A stretch of DNA of 42,356 nt from Aplysia californica (GCF_000002075.1 NW_004797499.1:207475-249830), one strand, 5' to 3'. Shown: positions 22,001 through 29,636, counted from the first letter of the stretch. The notes: a model not told the origin generated them from the letters alone. Made by a program: numbers and translations.

Positions 22001-23981
22001 CCTTTGCCTTCATGTGCACCTTTGACCAGCCCGGCAATGTCCACAACGTTAAGGAATGCTGGCACTTTGCTGAATACAAAGAAAAGAGACAAACAAAATT
22101 AGTTAAAACTGCAATTCGGATCAACACGGACATGAACATGCCAATATCCAGGACTAAAGTAGACGTACATCATATTCAGTGCATGCAATCTTTTATACAC
22201 AATCTGGTAGTTGCCGTCTATTTAACTAATGAAATAGTTCAACCGTTGCCATACTTCACAGCTCGGTATTCTTGTACTGCAGAATACCAGTGGGAAAGGA
22301 GGGGAATGCTGTGGAAAACATGCACAACACAGTTTTATTCAGATTTATAGTCAGATACGCTGACTAATTTCTTCCCCTTCTTCATGTATAGGCACAACGC
22401 GTAGCTAAGGAATTGTCAACAATGACAGCTTAACAAATAATCTGAAAAGAAAATGCATACAAGAAAAAGAATTCCCTTCAAATTCCTTCTTCTAGAAGGA
22501 GAACTGCTTGTTACAGAAACTATTTTCTTCCACTCACATTCTTTTTGACATTATTACAGTTTGTTTCATTAACAGCATCAATGAAATACCTTTTATCTTA
22601 CAACCTTTCAAACATAATCTCACCTGACAGGTTCGTAGGTCTCCACTAAGTAATCCCATCTCTTGTCTGGCACAGGCACTCGACCTACATAGTTAAAGAG
22701 AGAAAAGACCAAACTTCCACTTTTTTCTTTGAATGCCACAAAAAACAAAATGTTAAGAAATCACAGATTTATGTGTAAGAACAATTTAACACAGTGCCCC
22801 CAACAAAAGACTAGCACAAATCTATTTTTCTTCTAAAATCTCATAAATCAACAAAAATAAGAGTTTAATAGGGTAACGTTTCACCCAAGCTACTCCAGTC
22901 CACCGAGACCACAAGTTTAAAGGTCAATCAAATCGAGAGAACAAAAACAGCTCAAGAACTAGTTTGGAAAAGAAAGGAAAAAGTAAAAGCATTTTGAGAA
23001 TAGCAAGAAATGTTATACTACTCACTCTCATTGGGATCAATGGTACAGAATGGAAAGTTTTCAGCCTGTGCCTGACTTTTTGTCAAACAATTGAAGAATG
23101 TAGATTTTCTGTGGGAAAAAAATTACAAAACAAAACTGTAAATGGAAAATCATATAATGAGTATCAGATTAATGCAACAAGACATTTTTTGAACAACTGT
23201 AATCTGTCATTTTTTAAATATATATTATTAATAAGTCTACACATAGGTGTGTGATCACTTGAACAGTATTGTGAATAAGCTTAACTTTTCCACTTGTATT
23301 GCAGTCAATGCTTGGTGTTCATTTTATTGTAAATAGTTGGGTATACTTGCAGAATTTTTCAAAGTTGATACAAGGCAGCTTTAGATCCCAGAATAAAAAA
23401 ACACACAATATATATATATATATATATATATTGAAATATTTACTAAATGTCACTTTTAACTGACTAGCTTTCACTATCACACTCGTAATCAATCTATGAA
23501 ATGTCAAAGACAGGAGTGCCACATTTTACACCATTGAGAAGGAAATTCGATATAAATTCAGATATCTTTGTTCAATATAACTTTTGATATAAATAGCAAA
23601 GCATTGAGGATTACTGTTTTCCATTTCATGCAACAGAGATACGAGGTCTTTTTATTTTTATTTTTCTGTACATATAACAGTGATGCAGTGAGTAAGAAGT
23701 TTTTGTACTTCATCACCTTAACACTACTGATGTGCGAGATCAATTGCAAGTCAAGAACAAACAAGTGATTATGAGGATGACTGCTGCTACATTTTTCATT
23801 CAGTTCGTTTACTTCAAATTTTTGTCACGTTTCATGAACAAATCATGCATGATGTTCTCACAATTAACATGCATTACCCAACATTTGGAAGTCCAACAAT
23901 GCCGATTTTCAGATTTGTTCCAACTCGGCCAATCAAGGGAGGGGGTTTGTCAGCATCATCACCTTTCTTTTTTGGTGGCAT
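3852..23981 (-). CDS. OLA1: OLA1, Obg-like ATPase 1, complete, 11 coding exons
   Basis: OLA1 is a cytosolic P-loop ATPase of the Obg/YchF family, known to prefer ATP over GTP and to act in translation and stress control. Coding exons on the minus strand are 23981-23878, 23108-23026, 22684-22624, 22069-21942, 20192-20014, 18783-18709, 15062-14965, 13159-13016, 12577-12481, 7741-7619 and 3959-3852. They sum to 1200 bases, 399 residues plus TGA; the human protein is about 396. All introns are GT-AG and all phases agree. The G1 loop GLPNVGKS is residues 30-37, G3 DIAG is 93-96, and NLSEKD replaces NKxD at 230-235, the substitution that gives this family its ATP preference. The C-terminal TGS domain (about 308-391) ends GDIIFFKFN, followed by a Lys-rich tail. 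The start is the only in-frame ATG and opens with the family's MPPKK. No break was seen, so the gene looks functional. Confidence 0.97.
4019..4110. repeat. (TG)n microsatellite
   Basis: About 45 TG dinucleotides, nearly uninterrupted, followed by a GAGA/GGAGG tail, in OLA1 intron 10. Confidence 0.97.
4757..6226. mobile_element. TIR DNA transposon (hAT-like?), 1470 bp, with 6-bp target duplication
   Basis: Perfect 15-bp terminal inverted repeats, CAGAGATGCCAACCA at 4757-4771 and its complement at 6212-6226. They are flanked directly by GAGAAG at 4751-4756 and 6227-6232. AT-rich, TATTTT-bearing subterminal arms continue inward on both sides. No transposase is recognised, but an ORF (4828-5295) contains a Cys-rich motif repeated in a related copy at 27.8 kb. 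CAG-type ends with a short duplication fit hAT-like elements; the superfamily is not certain. Confidence 0.8.
6424..6461. repeat. Short interstitial telomere-like tract
   Basis: CCTAACCCTAACCC followed by degenerate CCCTA units, the C-rich complement of TTAGGG repeats. About six imperfect units. Confidence 0.55.
6597..6960. repeat. Direct duplication rich in AGATCTAG
   Basis: A segment containing GGAATATGAATCCTCCAT occurs at about 6597-6660 and again at about 6887-6955, each followed by runs of CTAGATCTAG. The intervening about 290 bases suggest a tandem duplication or paired element ends. Confidence 0.6.
7010..7310. other. CpG-rich patch in OLA1 intron 10, function unknown
   Basis: This stretch is much richer in CG and CpG than the surrounding intron. 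Short ORFs exist on both strands (7114-7314 plus, 7290-6952 minus), but neither resembles a known protein. It could be an element remnant, a cryptic promoter or an unmethylated island. Confidence 0.3.
7619..7741 (-). CDS. OLA1: OLA1 coding exon 10 (TGS domain)
   Basis: 123 bases, residues 324-364: [20 protein letters not shown] then [20 protein letters not shown] and K. GTKAP..AG.IH.DFEKGFI is diagnostic of the family. Acceptor ATGTGCAG, donor GTGAGAC. Confidence 0.97.
7873..8300. mobile_element. TA-flanked MITE, about 428 bp, pogo/mariner-like
   Basis: Ends are CAGTGGAAACC (7873) and its near complement GGTTTCCAATG (8300), with TA on both sides (7871-7872, 8301-8302). Subterminal CCTGTTATA/ACAGGGAT repeats lie inside both ends. 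No coding capacity. Confidence 0.75.
8725..8960 (+). repeat. Foldback-motif repeat with double hairpin head
   Basis: Two copies of the GGCGCTC...GAGCGCC-type motif (8731-8770 and 8805-8841). A body with GAGGTGTTAC and GTAACAAACATAAA follows, recurring near 24.2-24.3 and 40.0 kb. No ORF. Confidence 0.55.
9494..10245. mobile_element. TA-flanked DNA element (pogo/mariner-like), 752 bp
   Basis: The left end CCGTGGAACTCGG follows TA (9492-9493); the right end AACACTCACTG precedes TA (10246-10247). Multiple CTCGGATTCAACGAG subterminal repeats. Its right 270 bases (9978-10245) reappear inverted at 10612-10878. Confidence 0.7.
10561..11735. mobile_element. Second, interrupted copy of the 9494 element family, inverted
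   Basis: It begins CAGTGGAACTCGGATTCAAC after TA (10559-10560). Positions 10612-10878 match the inverse complement of 9978-10245, and 11644-about 11727 continue that match. The 10881-11641 element sits between the two pieces at a TA. The far end is lost, where a second copy of the inner element begins. Confidence 0.7.
10881..11641. mobile_element. TA-flanked pogo/mariner-like element nested in another element, 761 bp
   Basis: Left end CAGTGGAATCCTGTTATAAC after TA (10879-10880). Right end CTCGTTATAAGTGGACTCCA then TTG at 11641, followed by CA (a mutated TA). No transposase ORF. Its second half recurs at about 11730-12205. Confidence 0.75.
11730..12205. mobile_element. Partial second copy of the 10881 element
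   Basis: It shares CACGTCACACATTCGC, CTCTCCATCCCCGCATTGGA and CCAACAAGTTTCTCAACTGG blocks, in order, with 11230-11480. It ends with the terminal repeat GTGGACTCCACTG at 12205, before TA. The left part is missing. Confidence 0.8.
12230..12395. repeat. MITE-like fragment, CACTTTTCTCC...GGCTGTCTTGG family
   Basis: It begins CAGAGGAACCTCTCT and contains GACCACTCTTCACC and ATAGCTGTCTTGG. Related fragments lie at about 31258-31310, 33807-33935, 36393-36490 and 37000-37180, in several gene introns and flanks. Confidence 0.5.
12481..12577 (-). CDS. OLA1: OLA1 coding exon 9 (start of TGS domain)
   Basis: 97 bases, residues 292-323: [20 protein letters not shown] then [12 protein letters not shown]. 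The YFFTAG..E..AWTI signature opens the TGS domain. Acceptor TTTTACAG, donor GTAAAC. Confidence 0.96.
13016..13159 (-). CDS. OLA1: OLA1 coding exon 8
   Basis: 144 bases: [20 protein letters not shown] then [19 protein letters not shown] and [13 protein letters not shown] corresponds to the G5-like loop. Acceptor TCCCAG, donor GTAAG; enters and leaves in phase 2. Confidence 0.96.
13341..13380 (+). repeat. Solo copy of the GGCGCTC...GAGCGCC hairpin motif
   Basis: TATACGGCGCTCGCAACTGC continues to ATATGAGCGCGC; the 7-base ends are complementary. No other part of the element at 1-542 accompanies it. Confidence 0.6.
13513..14951. mobile_element. TA-flanked DNA element, 1439 bp, ending next to the exon 7 donor
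   Basis: Ends CAGTCCAAGCCGG (13513) and CCGACACGGACTG (14951) are inverted repeats with TA outside both. Subterminal AAGCGTGCT/AGCACG repeats lie inside. A piggyBac-like element (14198-14847) is nested near its right end. No transposase was recognised; the small ORF at 13638-13979 is not informative. Confidence 0.65.
14198..14847. mobile_element. piggyBac-like non-autonomous element, 650 bp
   Basis: Ends CCCTTAAAATCC and GGGGTTTTAAGGG are inverted repeats. TTAA lies outside both (14194-14197 and 14848-14851), the target duplication known for piggyBac. A decayed acidic coding stretch ([12 protein letters not shown]) resembles the N-terminal part of piggyBac transposases. A sister copy lies at 37900-39287. 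Confidence 0.85.
14965..15062 (-). CDS. OLA1: OLA1 coding exon 7 (NLSEKD specificity motif)
   Basis: 98 bases, residues 211-242 plus two bases of W243. It contains [25 protein letters not shown] is the ATP-selecting variant of G4. The donor GTATTTATG is weaker than its neighbours, and a transposon terminus begins 13 bases inside the intron. Confidence 0.96.
15491..16129 (-). pseudogene. LINE RNase H domain
   Basis: The 212-residue open frame is in register with the RT frame. RNase H type I motifs are present: [19 protein letters not shown], the helix with [20 protein letters not shown], and a final [20 protein letters not shown]. All four catalytic acids are seen. It was part of the same polyprotein before the TGA arose. 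Confidence 0.9.
16139..17593 (-). pseudogene. LINE reverse transcriptase fragment
   Basis: An open frame of 484 residues covers the RT fingers/palm and thumb region, ending LVVQAE. It has no ATG at its left edge and no endonuclease. The frame before it ([12 protein letters not shown]) does not resemble RT, so the 5' truncation lies near 17.6 kb. The catalytic FADD and motif A aspartate are intact, suggesting a fairly young copy. Confidence 0.9.
17610..18708. other. OLA1 intron 6 part upstream of the LINE
   Basis: A GC-richer patch (17610-17830) directly precedes the LINE truncation point and is unlike the LINE or the flanking intron. The rest to 18708 is AT-rich with no feature. Confidence 0.4.
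18709..18783 (-). CDS. OLA1: OLA1 coding exon 6
   Basis: 75 bases, 25 codons in phase 0, [20 protein letters not shown] then WDAKE. It is the second half of the coiled-coil-like insertion of the family. Acceptor TTTTCAG, donor GTAAATATG. Confidence 0.94.
19120..19300. repeat. Repeat fragment with AGGGCAAAGCCCT hairpin
   Basis: GGTCCCCAGTGGGTCCAGGG, a short hairpin, then GGGGGTCCGAGGCTGAAG. The style matches dispersed invertebrate repeats. It abuts the SINE body starting near 19290. Confidence 0.35.
19290..19640 (-). repeat. tRNA-derived SINE, copy 1
   Basis: The minus-strand head at 19612-19529 reads TCTGATGGCCGAATGGACAG (A-box TGGCCGAATGG) and ATCGAATCCCGGTC (B-box). A body with ATAATTATGGG, CTACAAAGCA and TTTAACCAGGCCTAAATTGG follows. 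It aligns along its length with 24628-24985. The head resembles a Leu/Ser-type tRNA. Confidence 0.8.
20014..20192 (-). CDS. OLA1: OLA1 coding exon 5
   Basis: 179 bases, residues 126-185. It begins [20 protein letters not shown] and ends in a lysine-rich turn, [11 protein letters not shown], matching the helical insertion domain. Acceptor TTACAG, donor GTAAGTC; leaves in phase 0. Confidence 0.96.
20405..21541. mobile_element. TIR DNA transposon related to the 4757 element, 1137 bp
   Basis: Ends CAGACCTGCC (20405-20414) and GGCAGGTCTG (21532-21541) are inverted repeats of the same type as CAGAGATGCC in the 4757 element. Flanks CTGACA and CAGACA differ at one base, consistent with a 6-bp duplication. 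Interior patches (GATGCGAATG, GCGAAAGT.GATCT, CCAAGTCG) also echo the 4757 element. No intact ORF. Confidence 0.65.
21942..22069 (-). CDS. OLA1: OLA1 coding exon 4 (G3 motif)
   Basis: 128 bases, residues 83-125. It contains [20 protein letters not shown], the strongly conserved G3 segment of the YchF/OLA1 family, and ends [11 protein letters not shown]. Acceptor TATTCAG, donor GTAAGTAA. Confidence 0.96.
22624..22684 (-). CDS. OLA1: OLA1 coding exon 3
   Basis: 61 bases, residues 63-82, [20 protein letters not shown]. Acceptor ATGTAG, donor GTGAG. It enters at phase 1 and leaves at phase 2. Confidence 0.94.
23026..23108 (-). CDS. OLA1: OLA1 coding exon 2
   Basis: 83 bases, residues 35-62: GKSTFF completes the P-loop, then a stretch ending [11 protein letters not shown], the G2 region. 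Acceptor CCCACAG, donor GTGAGTAG. Confidence 0.95.
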
Positions 23982-23993
23982 CCTGGCAGCTTA
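23878..23993 (-). CDS. OLA1: OLA1 first coding exon with 5' UTR stub
   Basis: A splice acceptor (TTTCTTTCCAG) is followed by 12 untranslated bases and then the ATG at 23981-23979. The exon encodes [14 protein letters not shown] and runs into the start of the P-loop. It ends in phase 2 inside glycine 35 at donor GTAATG. The acceptor upstream of the ATG shows that at least one non-coding exon lies further right. Confidence 0.93.
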
Positions 23994-24106
23994 CTGGAAA
24001 GAAACAAGTTTAAAAAGCAATAAATGAACAGACTTTTGTACAGTAGAGAAGCATGTATAAATGACGTATTAGATCCATCAAACATAAAAAATACCCTATC
24101 TCCTTT

Positions 24107-24340
24107 TAGTTTTAGTAGAGGGTTTATGGCACTCGCAACTGCATAAGGTCATATGAGCGCCAAGGGGAGGATGTCAACAGAGAAGTCTTTACAGGGACTT
24201 ACTCTGCTCACCTCTCTAGCTTCAACAGCACAAGGTCTACTTCAACTATCAAGGCACCCCGGAAATAGCAGGTCACAAGAAGAGTGACAAACATACAAAA
24301 GAAGTAGAGGAAAATGACAATAGTAAGGATATGGAAAGAA
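24107..24340 (+). repeat. Foldback-motif repeat copy
   Basis: TAGTTTTAGTAGAG and the hairpin motif at 24128-24161 precede a body with GAGTGACAAACATAC, GAAAATGACAATAGTAAGGA and GGAAAGAAAAAGCA. It is the best-preserved body of the family in this window. Confidence 0.55.
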
Positions 24341-24627
24341 AAAGCAGCAGTTCCCTGTTGTAGATCAGGCAGTTATGAGCGTGACACGATGAATCAGCCC
24401 ATTTACAATTCTACTGTGCATGAACGAGAAATGTCGGGGGGGGGGGAGACCGCCATCTCCACAACATTTATAAACTAAACTATCAACACAATATAACAAA
24501 TCATTCATTTAGTAGTAGGCAGGTAGAGGATGTTCAAATGAAATTAATAAATGTATGGAAGTGCCTATTTGTAAGGCCTCATTGCAAATAGCGCCAGTGT
24601 GCTAAATAAAACGCTGTTTGTTATATG

Positions 24628-24985
24628 AAGCTTAATCTACCTTACGTTGTTGGAAGTTCTGATGGCCGAAGGGACAGCGCGTCTGCGTTTGAAGCCAAAC
24701 CATTATTTTATGAGCGTGGGAACAAATCCCGGTCCTGGAAGTCTTTTTTTTTCCTTCGTCCTCTTCTCCATTGACAAACAAATTTTTCCCATAATTATAA
24801 CTTGTTGCTTTGTAGTTTTTTATGTAGCGATGAAGCATGCACATTCTGGTTTTGTCCCCAAGAGGAGCTCTGTACAAAGTAGGCCTTAGTATAGCCTCCT
24901 ATACTTTCCTTTTCCTTTTACCAATTTAGGCCTGGTTAAAGTTCAATAATGGCTTTCCTTGGTCTTTTTAAATTTTAGGCTCAGG
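24628..24985 (+). repeat. tRNA-derived SINE, copy 2
   Basis: The head at 24652-24740 contains TCTGATGGCCGAAGGGACAG and ACAAATCCCGGTCCTGGAAG. The body matches copy 1 through AGGCCTGGTTAAAGTTCAAT and ends about TTTTAGGCTCAGG. Shared AAGCTTAATCTACCTT upstream of the head suggests that the unit starts before the A box. Confidence 0.8.
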
Positions 24986-24994
24986 AGAAGAAAA

Positions 24995-25035
24995 AAACCC
25001 CTTCCAGGACCGGGATTCGATGCTATGCTTGGAAG
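24995..25035 (-). repeat. SINE B-box fragment
   Basis: The complement of CCAGGACCGGGATTCGATGC matches the B-box region of the two SINEs nearby. It was truncated or joined tail to tail with the 24628 copy. Confidence 0.45.
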
Positions 25036-25472
25036 CACTGAACAATAGAGAACGTAGACAGCTTGTATACATACGTTCTCTAGGCCTAACTTAAAGATTT
25101 TAGGTAGATCTATTGTATGACGACACTGCGGACAGGTAATAATGCATATACCGAGTTGCACCGTCTTGTTATTGTTATCCAAGAGTCTTTCAACTTATTT
25201 GCTCAAACTCAAATGATTATGATAGATGAACAAGACTAGATCTAGATTCTACGTCTAGTCTACTTTAGTGCAAACAATGTCAGAAACAATTTAATTGTTA
25301 GATCTAATCTATATCTAGATATATACCCAATTTTGATCGGAATAAGACGTCATAAAAAAAGTAGTCAAATCCTAGGAGGTTTATAAAAAAACTAAGAAAA
25401 CTTCCACAATTCAGGCAGTACTATAATGTTATTAAGTAAAAACGATGGCTTCAAGATCATCTAGTACTAGCG

Positions 25473-25595
25473 TTTCAAATAGCATGGGACCTATTCAGAA
25501 CGCGGCGTTTCAAATGGCACAACAGCTATTCAGAACGCAGTGTTTCAAATAGCACGAGAGCTATTCAGAACGCAGCATTGCAAATAGCGCCTGCC
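25473..25595. repeat. 35-bp tandem repeat, 3.5 units
   Basis: Units start at 25473, 25508, 25543 and 25578 with TTTCAAAT (last TTGCAAAT) and share CTATTCAGAACGC. The sequence CATTGCAAATAGCGCC at the end also occurs alone at 24589-24604. Confidence 0.85.
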
Positions 25596-26088
25596 TAAAT
25601 GTATTTTTTAAACTAAAAAAAGATCATGATTTATCATTCCATTTTCACTCCAATGATTTGGTAGGAATTCCGTGAATTAGATCTAGTATAATTTTGGCTT
25701 TGAAAGTAAGACAAGACTGTGGAGACACATTCCCATTGTAGATTAGTATCCAATATAGTTCAATAAATATAAAGATATAAAGTGAAACAGTATAACGAAC
25801 TGGCTACTTGACTTAGATCTAGAGACTAGAGTCTACTTAGAATTAGAATAAAAAATAAATTCTAGCACTGTAAAAGTAAAAGTTGTGTAGTTGAGTTACT
25901 AAGCATGACATAGGCAGAAAGTTAACGAAGTGACTATTTCTCCGAACATTCGGGAAAATAAACTTCATAGACTCTATTTCTCCAAGATTTAGGTGTCATC
26001 TTTCATTCTGCCATTCTGCGGGGACTGAGAAGCATTTTTTTGCATCGAATTCAATTTCTAGAGCTAGGGATTTTTAATTGTCTGAATA

Positions 26089-26210
26089 TTCAGATCAGTT
26101 GTGATTGGGGTAACATTCCCGGACTATACTTCATTTGAAAATGCCTTCAAAAGGTACAGCGAGAATTTGCATTTAGTCACCCCAAAAGAAAAAACGAAAA
26201 TCCTTCCTGT
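26089..26210 (+). other. Exon-like orphan coding segment
   Basis: A pyrimidine-containing stretch and TATTCAG acceptor is followed by an open frame SVVIGVTFPDYTSFENAFKR then YSENLHLVTPKEKTKILP. It is closed by a plausible donor, GTAAAC. Its start recalls the F-x-S-F-E-x-A...Y opening of SWIM/MULE-type proteins, but the similarity is faint. Beyond the donor the frame runs into CA-repeat peptide. It may be an isolated exon of an unseen plus-strand gene, a decayed element or chance. Confidence 0.25.
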
Positions 26211-26264
26211 AAACAAACAAAAAAATCCCTCCACGCACCCCCCCCCCTCCCACGCCCAGTTGAC

Positions 26265-26375
26265 ACCTTATACACACACAAACACATACACTCACTCATA
26301 CACACACTCACTCATACACACACACACATACACAAACACACACTCACACTACACTAACTCACACACACACATGCG
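26265..26375. repeat. CA/CT-rich cryptic simple repeat
   Basis: Irregular (CA)n, CTCA and CATA units over about 110 bases; the ORF through it (His/Thr repeats) is a by-product. Confidence 0.85.
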
Positions 26376-27078
26376 CAGGCGACTCCATTCCCAAATTATC
26401 AACAACTCTCGAGAACCATTCGAAGAAATAGAGTTCAAGTTTACTTTCCCTAGCGTTCAGAGAAATAGAGCCGGCCAAAAGTTTATCCACACTTAGTTAG
26501 GCCTAGAATCTAGAAACAAGAACTAGATCTAGAATCTAGATCTATCTAAATCTAGAACAAATAGAAAGAGAGAAAATTAAAGAATAGCAGACCACCTGTC
26601 GGAACTACTTTTTGGGGGGACTAAAAAATGTCCCAAACTAGATCTAGACCTATCTATTATTTTTGTGACTTTAGCAAGGGGTGAACCCCCATGCATCCAC
26701 CTTTATCTAGTCTTCACCCCCCCCTTTCTATATTATCATGTGTCTCAACTTAGAATTTTTAAAAAGGAGGAACTTTCCGCATGATCGCGACAGAAGCCCA
26801 TTTTCGTGAGACACCCACTATTATTATACTGTGTTGGACCGTTGAGTGTTGAAATAAAAACCATTAATTTATCAAAGCACGGCTATTTCATACCAGTTTG
26901 AGGGTTTGGAAGATAATTTCAAGTAAGAGTCACTTACCAAATATTTACAATCTTGATTACGTACAGAAAGTGGTGGCGCACTGGTCTTGTGCGACTTATT
27001 TAAATATATTTTACCTTTTAAGAACATCATATCGCCTGCATATAAACTATAAAAATGAACGAAGTGGCTAGCCATACT

Positions 27079-27655
27079 TAAGTACGGCTAGACTGATAGT
27101 CTAGCCGTACTTAGATCTGGGTTTGGCCCTATCGACTCAAGCCTGTTTAGTACAAAGGTCTCATTAGATCTAGATCTAGTACTTATTCAGGTTCAAATAC
27201 ATGCAAGTCAGTAAGGCATCTTTTGGTTTTATCCGAAATACAAATACTTTAGGCATTGCAAACTAAAAATTTCATTTATAATTCAGCCATCAATATTAAG
27301 TACGGCTAGCCTGACAGTCTAGCCGTCCTTTTAAAGTACGGCTAGCCTGGCTGTCTACCCGTACTTAAGTACGGCTAGACTGCCAGTCTAGCCGTACTTA
27401 TCTTAGGCCCTATTAACATTAGAAAACAGGAGGTTTAAAATACATGCACTGTCATTAAGGCACCTGGTTTCGTCTCAAATGCAAATATTTTAGGTACTGC
27501 ACACTAAAAATGTATATTTACAATTCAGTAGGCCTATTTTTTGTAAATGGTCAGTCTAGCCATCATATTAAGAATAAGTACGGCTAGACTGCGAGTCTAG
27601 CCGTACTTAAGTACGGCTAGACTGCCAGTCTAGCCGTCATTAAGTACGGCTAGCC
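27079..27655. repeat. Cluster of 35-bp palindromes with duplicated spacers
   Basis: Perfect or near-perfect hairpins with 16-base arms TAAGTACGGCTAGACT and 3-base loops lie at 27079-27113, 27297-27331, 27332-27367, 27366-27400, 27575-27609 and 27608-27642, with a half copy at 27641-27655. Spacers at about 27180-27296 and 27405-27570 are diverged copies of each other (AAATACATGCA, TTTTAGG..TTGCA, ACTAAAAAT). No ORF. Confidence 0.9.
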
Positions 27656-27659
27656 TCTT

Positions 27660-28620
27660 CCAAAAATGAATCTTGTCTTGAGCCTGAGAAAAGGTCTAGA
27701 ACCAGAATATCGACTGTCATGAACCAGTCTGGGTGTAATGATTTGATAATAAAAGTGAAAGACAAAATTAATGCTCAAACTCAAAGTAGAGTAATAACTT
27801 GAATAGCTTGAAAGTAAACCTATTCAGTGTGAGAGGTGTAAGAACTGTGGGAGGGCAAGATGCAGTGACACTGAAAATCTGCGATTCTTCAACAAAAAGC
27901 TAAAATATAGAGATATGACTGTCACCCATCCAATGAAACGCGAACACTGAGGCCCCTGCCGTAAGTTCAAATACACGTTTACAAGTAGTTATATTATGAC
28001 GGATCCCGATATACACACAAGTGAGAACAAATGCACCAACGCACACTTTACTTTGCAGAGAGCTGTAGTAGTAATAAAAATTTAAAAAATATTAATTGCT
28101 TCCAATTTCTGTTCTTTTTTTGTCCTCAGCTGTTGCGTCCAGCCCTCCCCCCATCCCCAAGTGAATCTTTTTACTTATTAAAAAATCAATCTCCCCCCAT
28201 TCCGGAGTCCTGTACTTCACAGCGCTCAGAACGCGCGCAGGTTCATTGATTGGTCACAATGATGAGCCCGACAAGACGCTTGTATAACTTTCTTTCCCCC
28301 CCCCCCCCCCCCCCCCTCCCAAAGCGACAGCACAGCGACGACCATTGTTTTCATGGCCACACCACATTTGTATGCAAAAAACTGCACGTTACAAATGTTG
28401 CGTTATCAGACTTTTACAGACAAATTTCTGAGATCTTGATTTTCCGGTCGAGCCTCGGTGTGACAATTCCACTTGCCGCCATTGCCGCCTGTTCGCGTGA
28501 AACATACTCTCAGACCGGGAAAAGCTGAATTAAATCACAATCGCGACCGGCAAAAAAATGAACTTTTAAAAAGACGTCGGATTTGGTTTTCAAATTTATA
28601 TTCGAGATCTTTTATGTATT
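27660..28620. mobile_element. Internal copy of the 4757 element family, lacking its ends
   Basis: It matches about 5070-6050 in order: AACCAGTCTGGGTGT, GGCAAGATGCAGTGACACTG, CACCCATCCAATGAAACGCG, GACAGCACAGCGACGA, GCCGCC...TTCGCGTGAAA and GACCGGCAA. The CAGAGATGCC terminus is not found at either edge. A poly-C run lies inside (about 28297-28316). It is directly preceded by the palindrome cluster. Confidence 0.75.
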
Positions 28621-29464
28621 TTCCCGCGTCTGCGATTAAAAAAAAATTCAAGGGTAATTCCCAAGGCCTGGCAGTCCCTCTGCTCCCAGCAACTCTCTTT
28701 CTGATTGACCCGCTGTTGCGGTAGCAGAAGAGTGAAGCGGAGGAAATTGATTCTACAGCACTACACTGGACTACAGTACAGTACAGACTACTGACTGGCA
28801 CTGGACTACTTTTGTGTAGTTTGAAGTTGTAGTGCACTGTCTAATTCAAAGTCCTAATGAACTAGATCTAGATATAGGCCTAGAATCTAGATCTAGAGAA
28901 AATCTAGATTTCTGTAATAAATATAATCACCCAGATCAGCAAACAGAAAGCATGGAATGAAAGGCAACAATCAACAAAAAGACAAAAGCAATTATATTAC
29001 ATTCTGATGAAGCAACCCACCGGTGAAAAACGTGTATTCCCCAATATGGCAACAAATAACAAGGACAGTACTTCCGGTTAACAAAGCTGAAGAGTTACAT
29101 CACTCTCTGGCGAACCTAGATGTTCAGAGTAAGGGAGAGAACCGTAACAAATATTATTACTGAGAAATAGTTGTAAGTTAGACAAGGCTAGGAGGTTATG
29201 TAACTTCTACTCACCTCCAAGAACCTTACCATAAATATAATCTTACTATATAACCCCCTTTCTAACAATAGAAACGGTATATTATCGCTGAACCATACAA
29301 GTATCAGATATTATGCACACAGAATAATTATACGAACGCAAGAAAATTGAGGTTTATGTTAAGTTAACCGTTACCCTCCTATTTTCCATAAGTATAAGCT
29401 AACCCCGCTTGGAAAGACCGTTCTCAGCTAACTGGGGTGTAGCAGTGTAGCTTCGGACAATTCT

Positions 29465-29570
29465 ATATTTTAACCTCGGTCAGGCGCTCCACTTAAAGAT
29501 CGCCATTCGATTTCAGTGTGGGCAGTGGCAGGGCGCCATTGGTGCAATTGGTGCAAGCGCTCTACCTAAC
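29465..29570 (-). repeat. Possible SINE-like fragment upstream of OLA1
   Basis: The minus strand reads GGTTAGGTAGAGCGCTTGC (A-box-like) and CTGAAATCGAATGG (B-box-like), then TAAGTGGAGCGCCTGACC. No second copy was found in the window. Confidence 0.3.
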
Positions 29571-29636
29571 CCTGGCCTTCTCTCTCTAATAGTTCTAAAC
29601 CAGTCAGTGCTCTAGATTTACATTTGGCCTACTTAC

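Larger units (their letters stand above)
20193..23025 (-). other. OLA1: OLA1 introns 2-4, outside elements
   Basis: Apart from the 20405-21541 transposon and exons 22069-21942 and 22684-22624, these introns hold AT-rich sequence and a poly-C run at about 20797-20812. No further feature is supported. Confidence 0.5.

Noticed and set aside
26101-26496. A 131-residue ORF as a complete protein
   Set aside because: Its middle is CA/CT simple sequence translated as His/Thr repeats and its start is not ATG. Only the first part up to the possible donor is worth a look.
27079-27655. CRISPR-like array
   Set aside because: The repeats are palindromes that abut or overlap, spacers are long and duplicated, and this is eukaryotic DNA.
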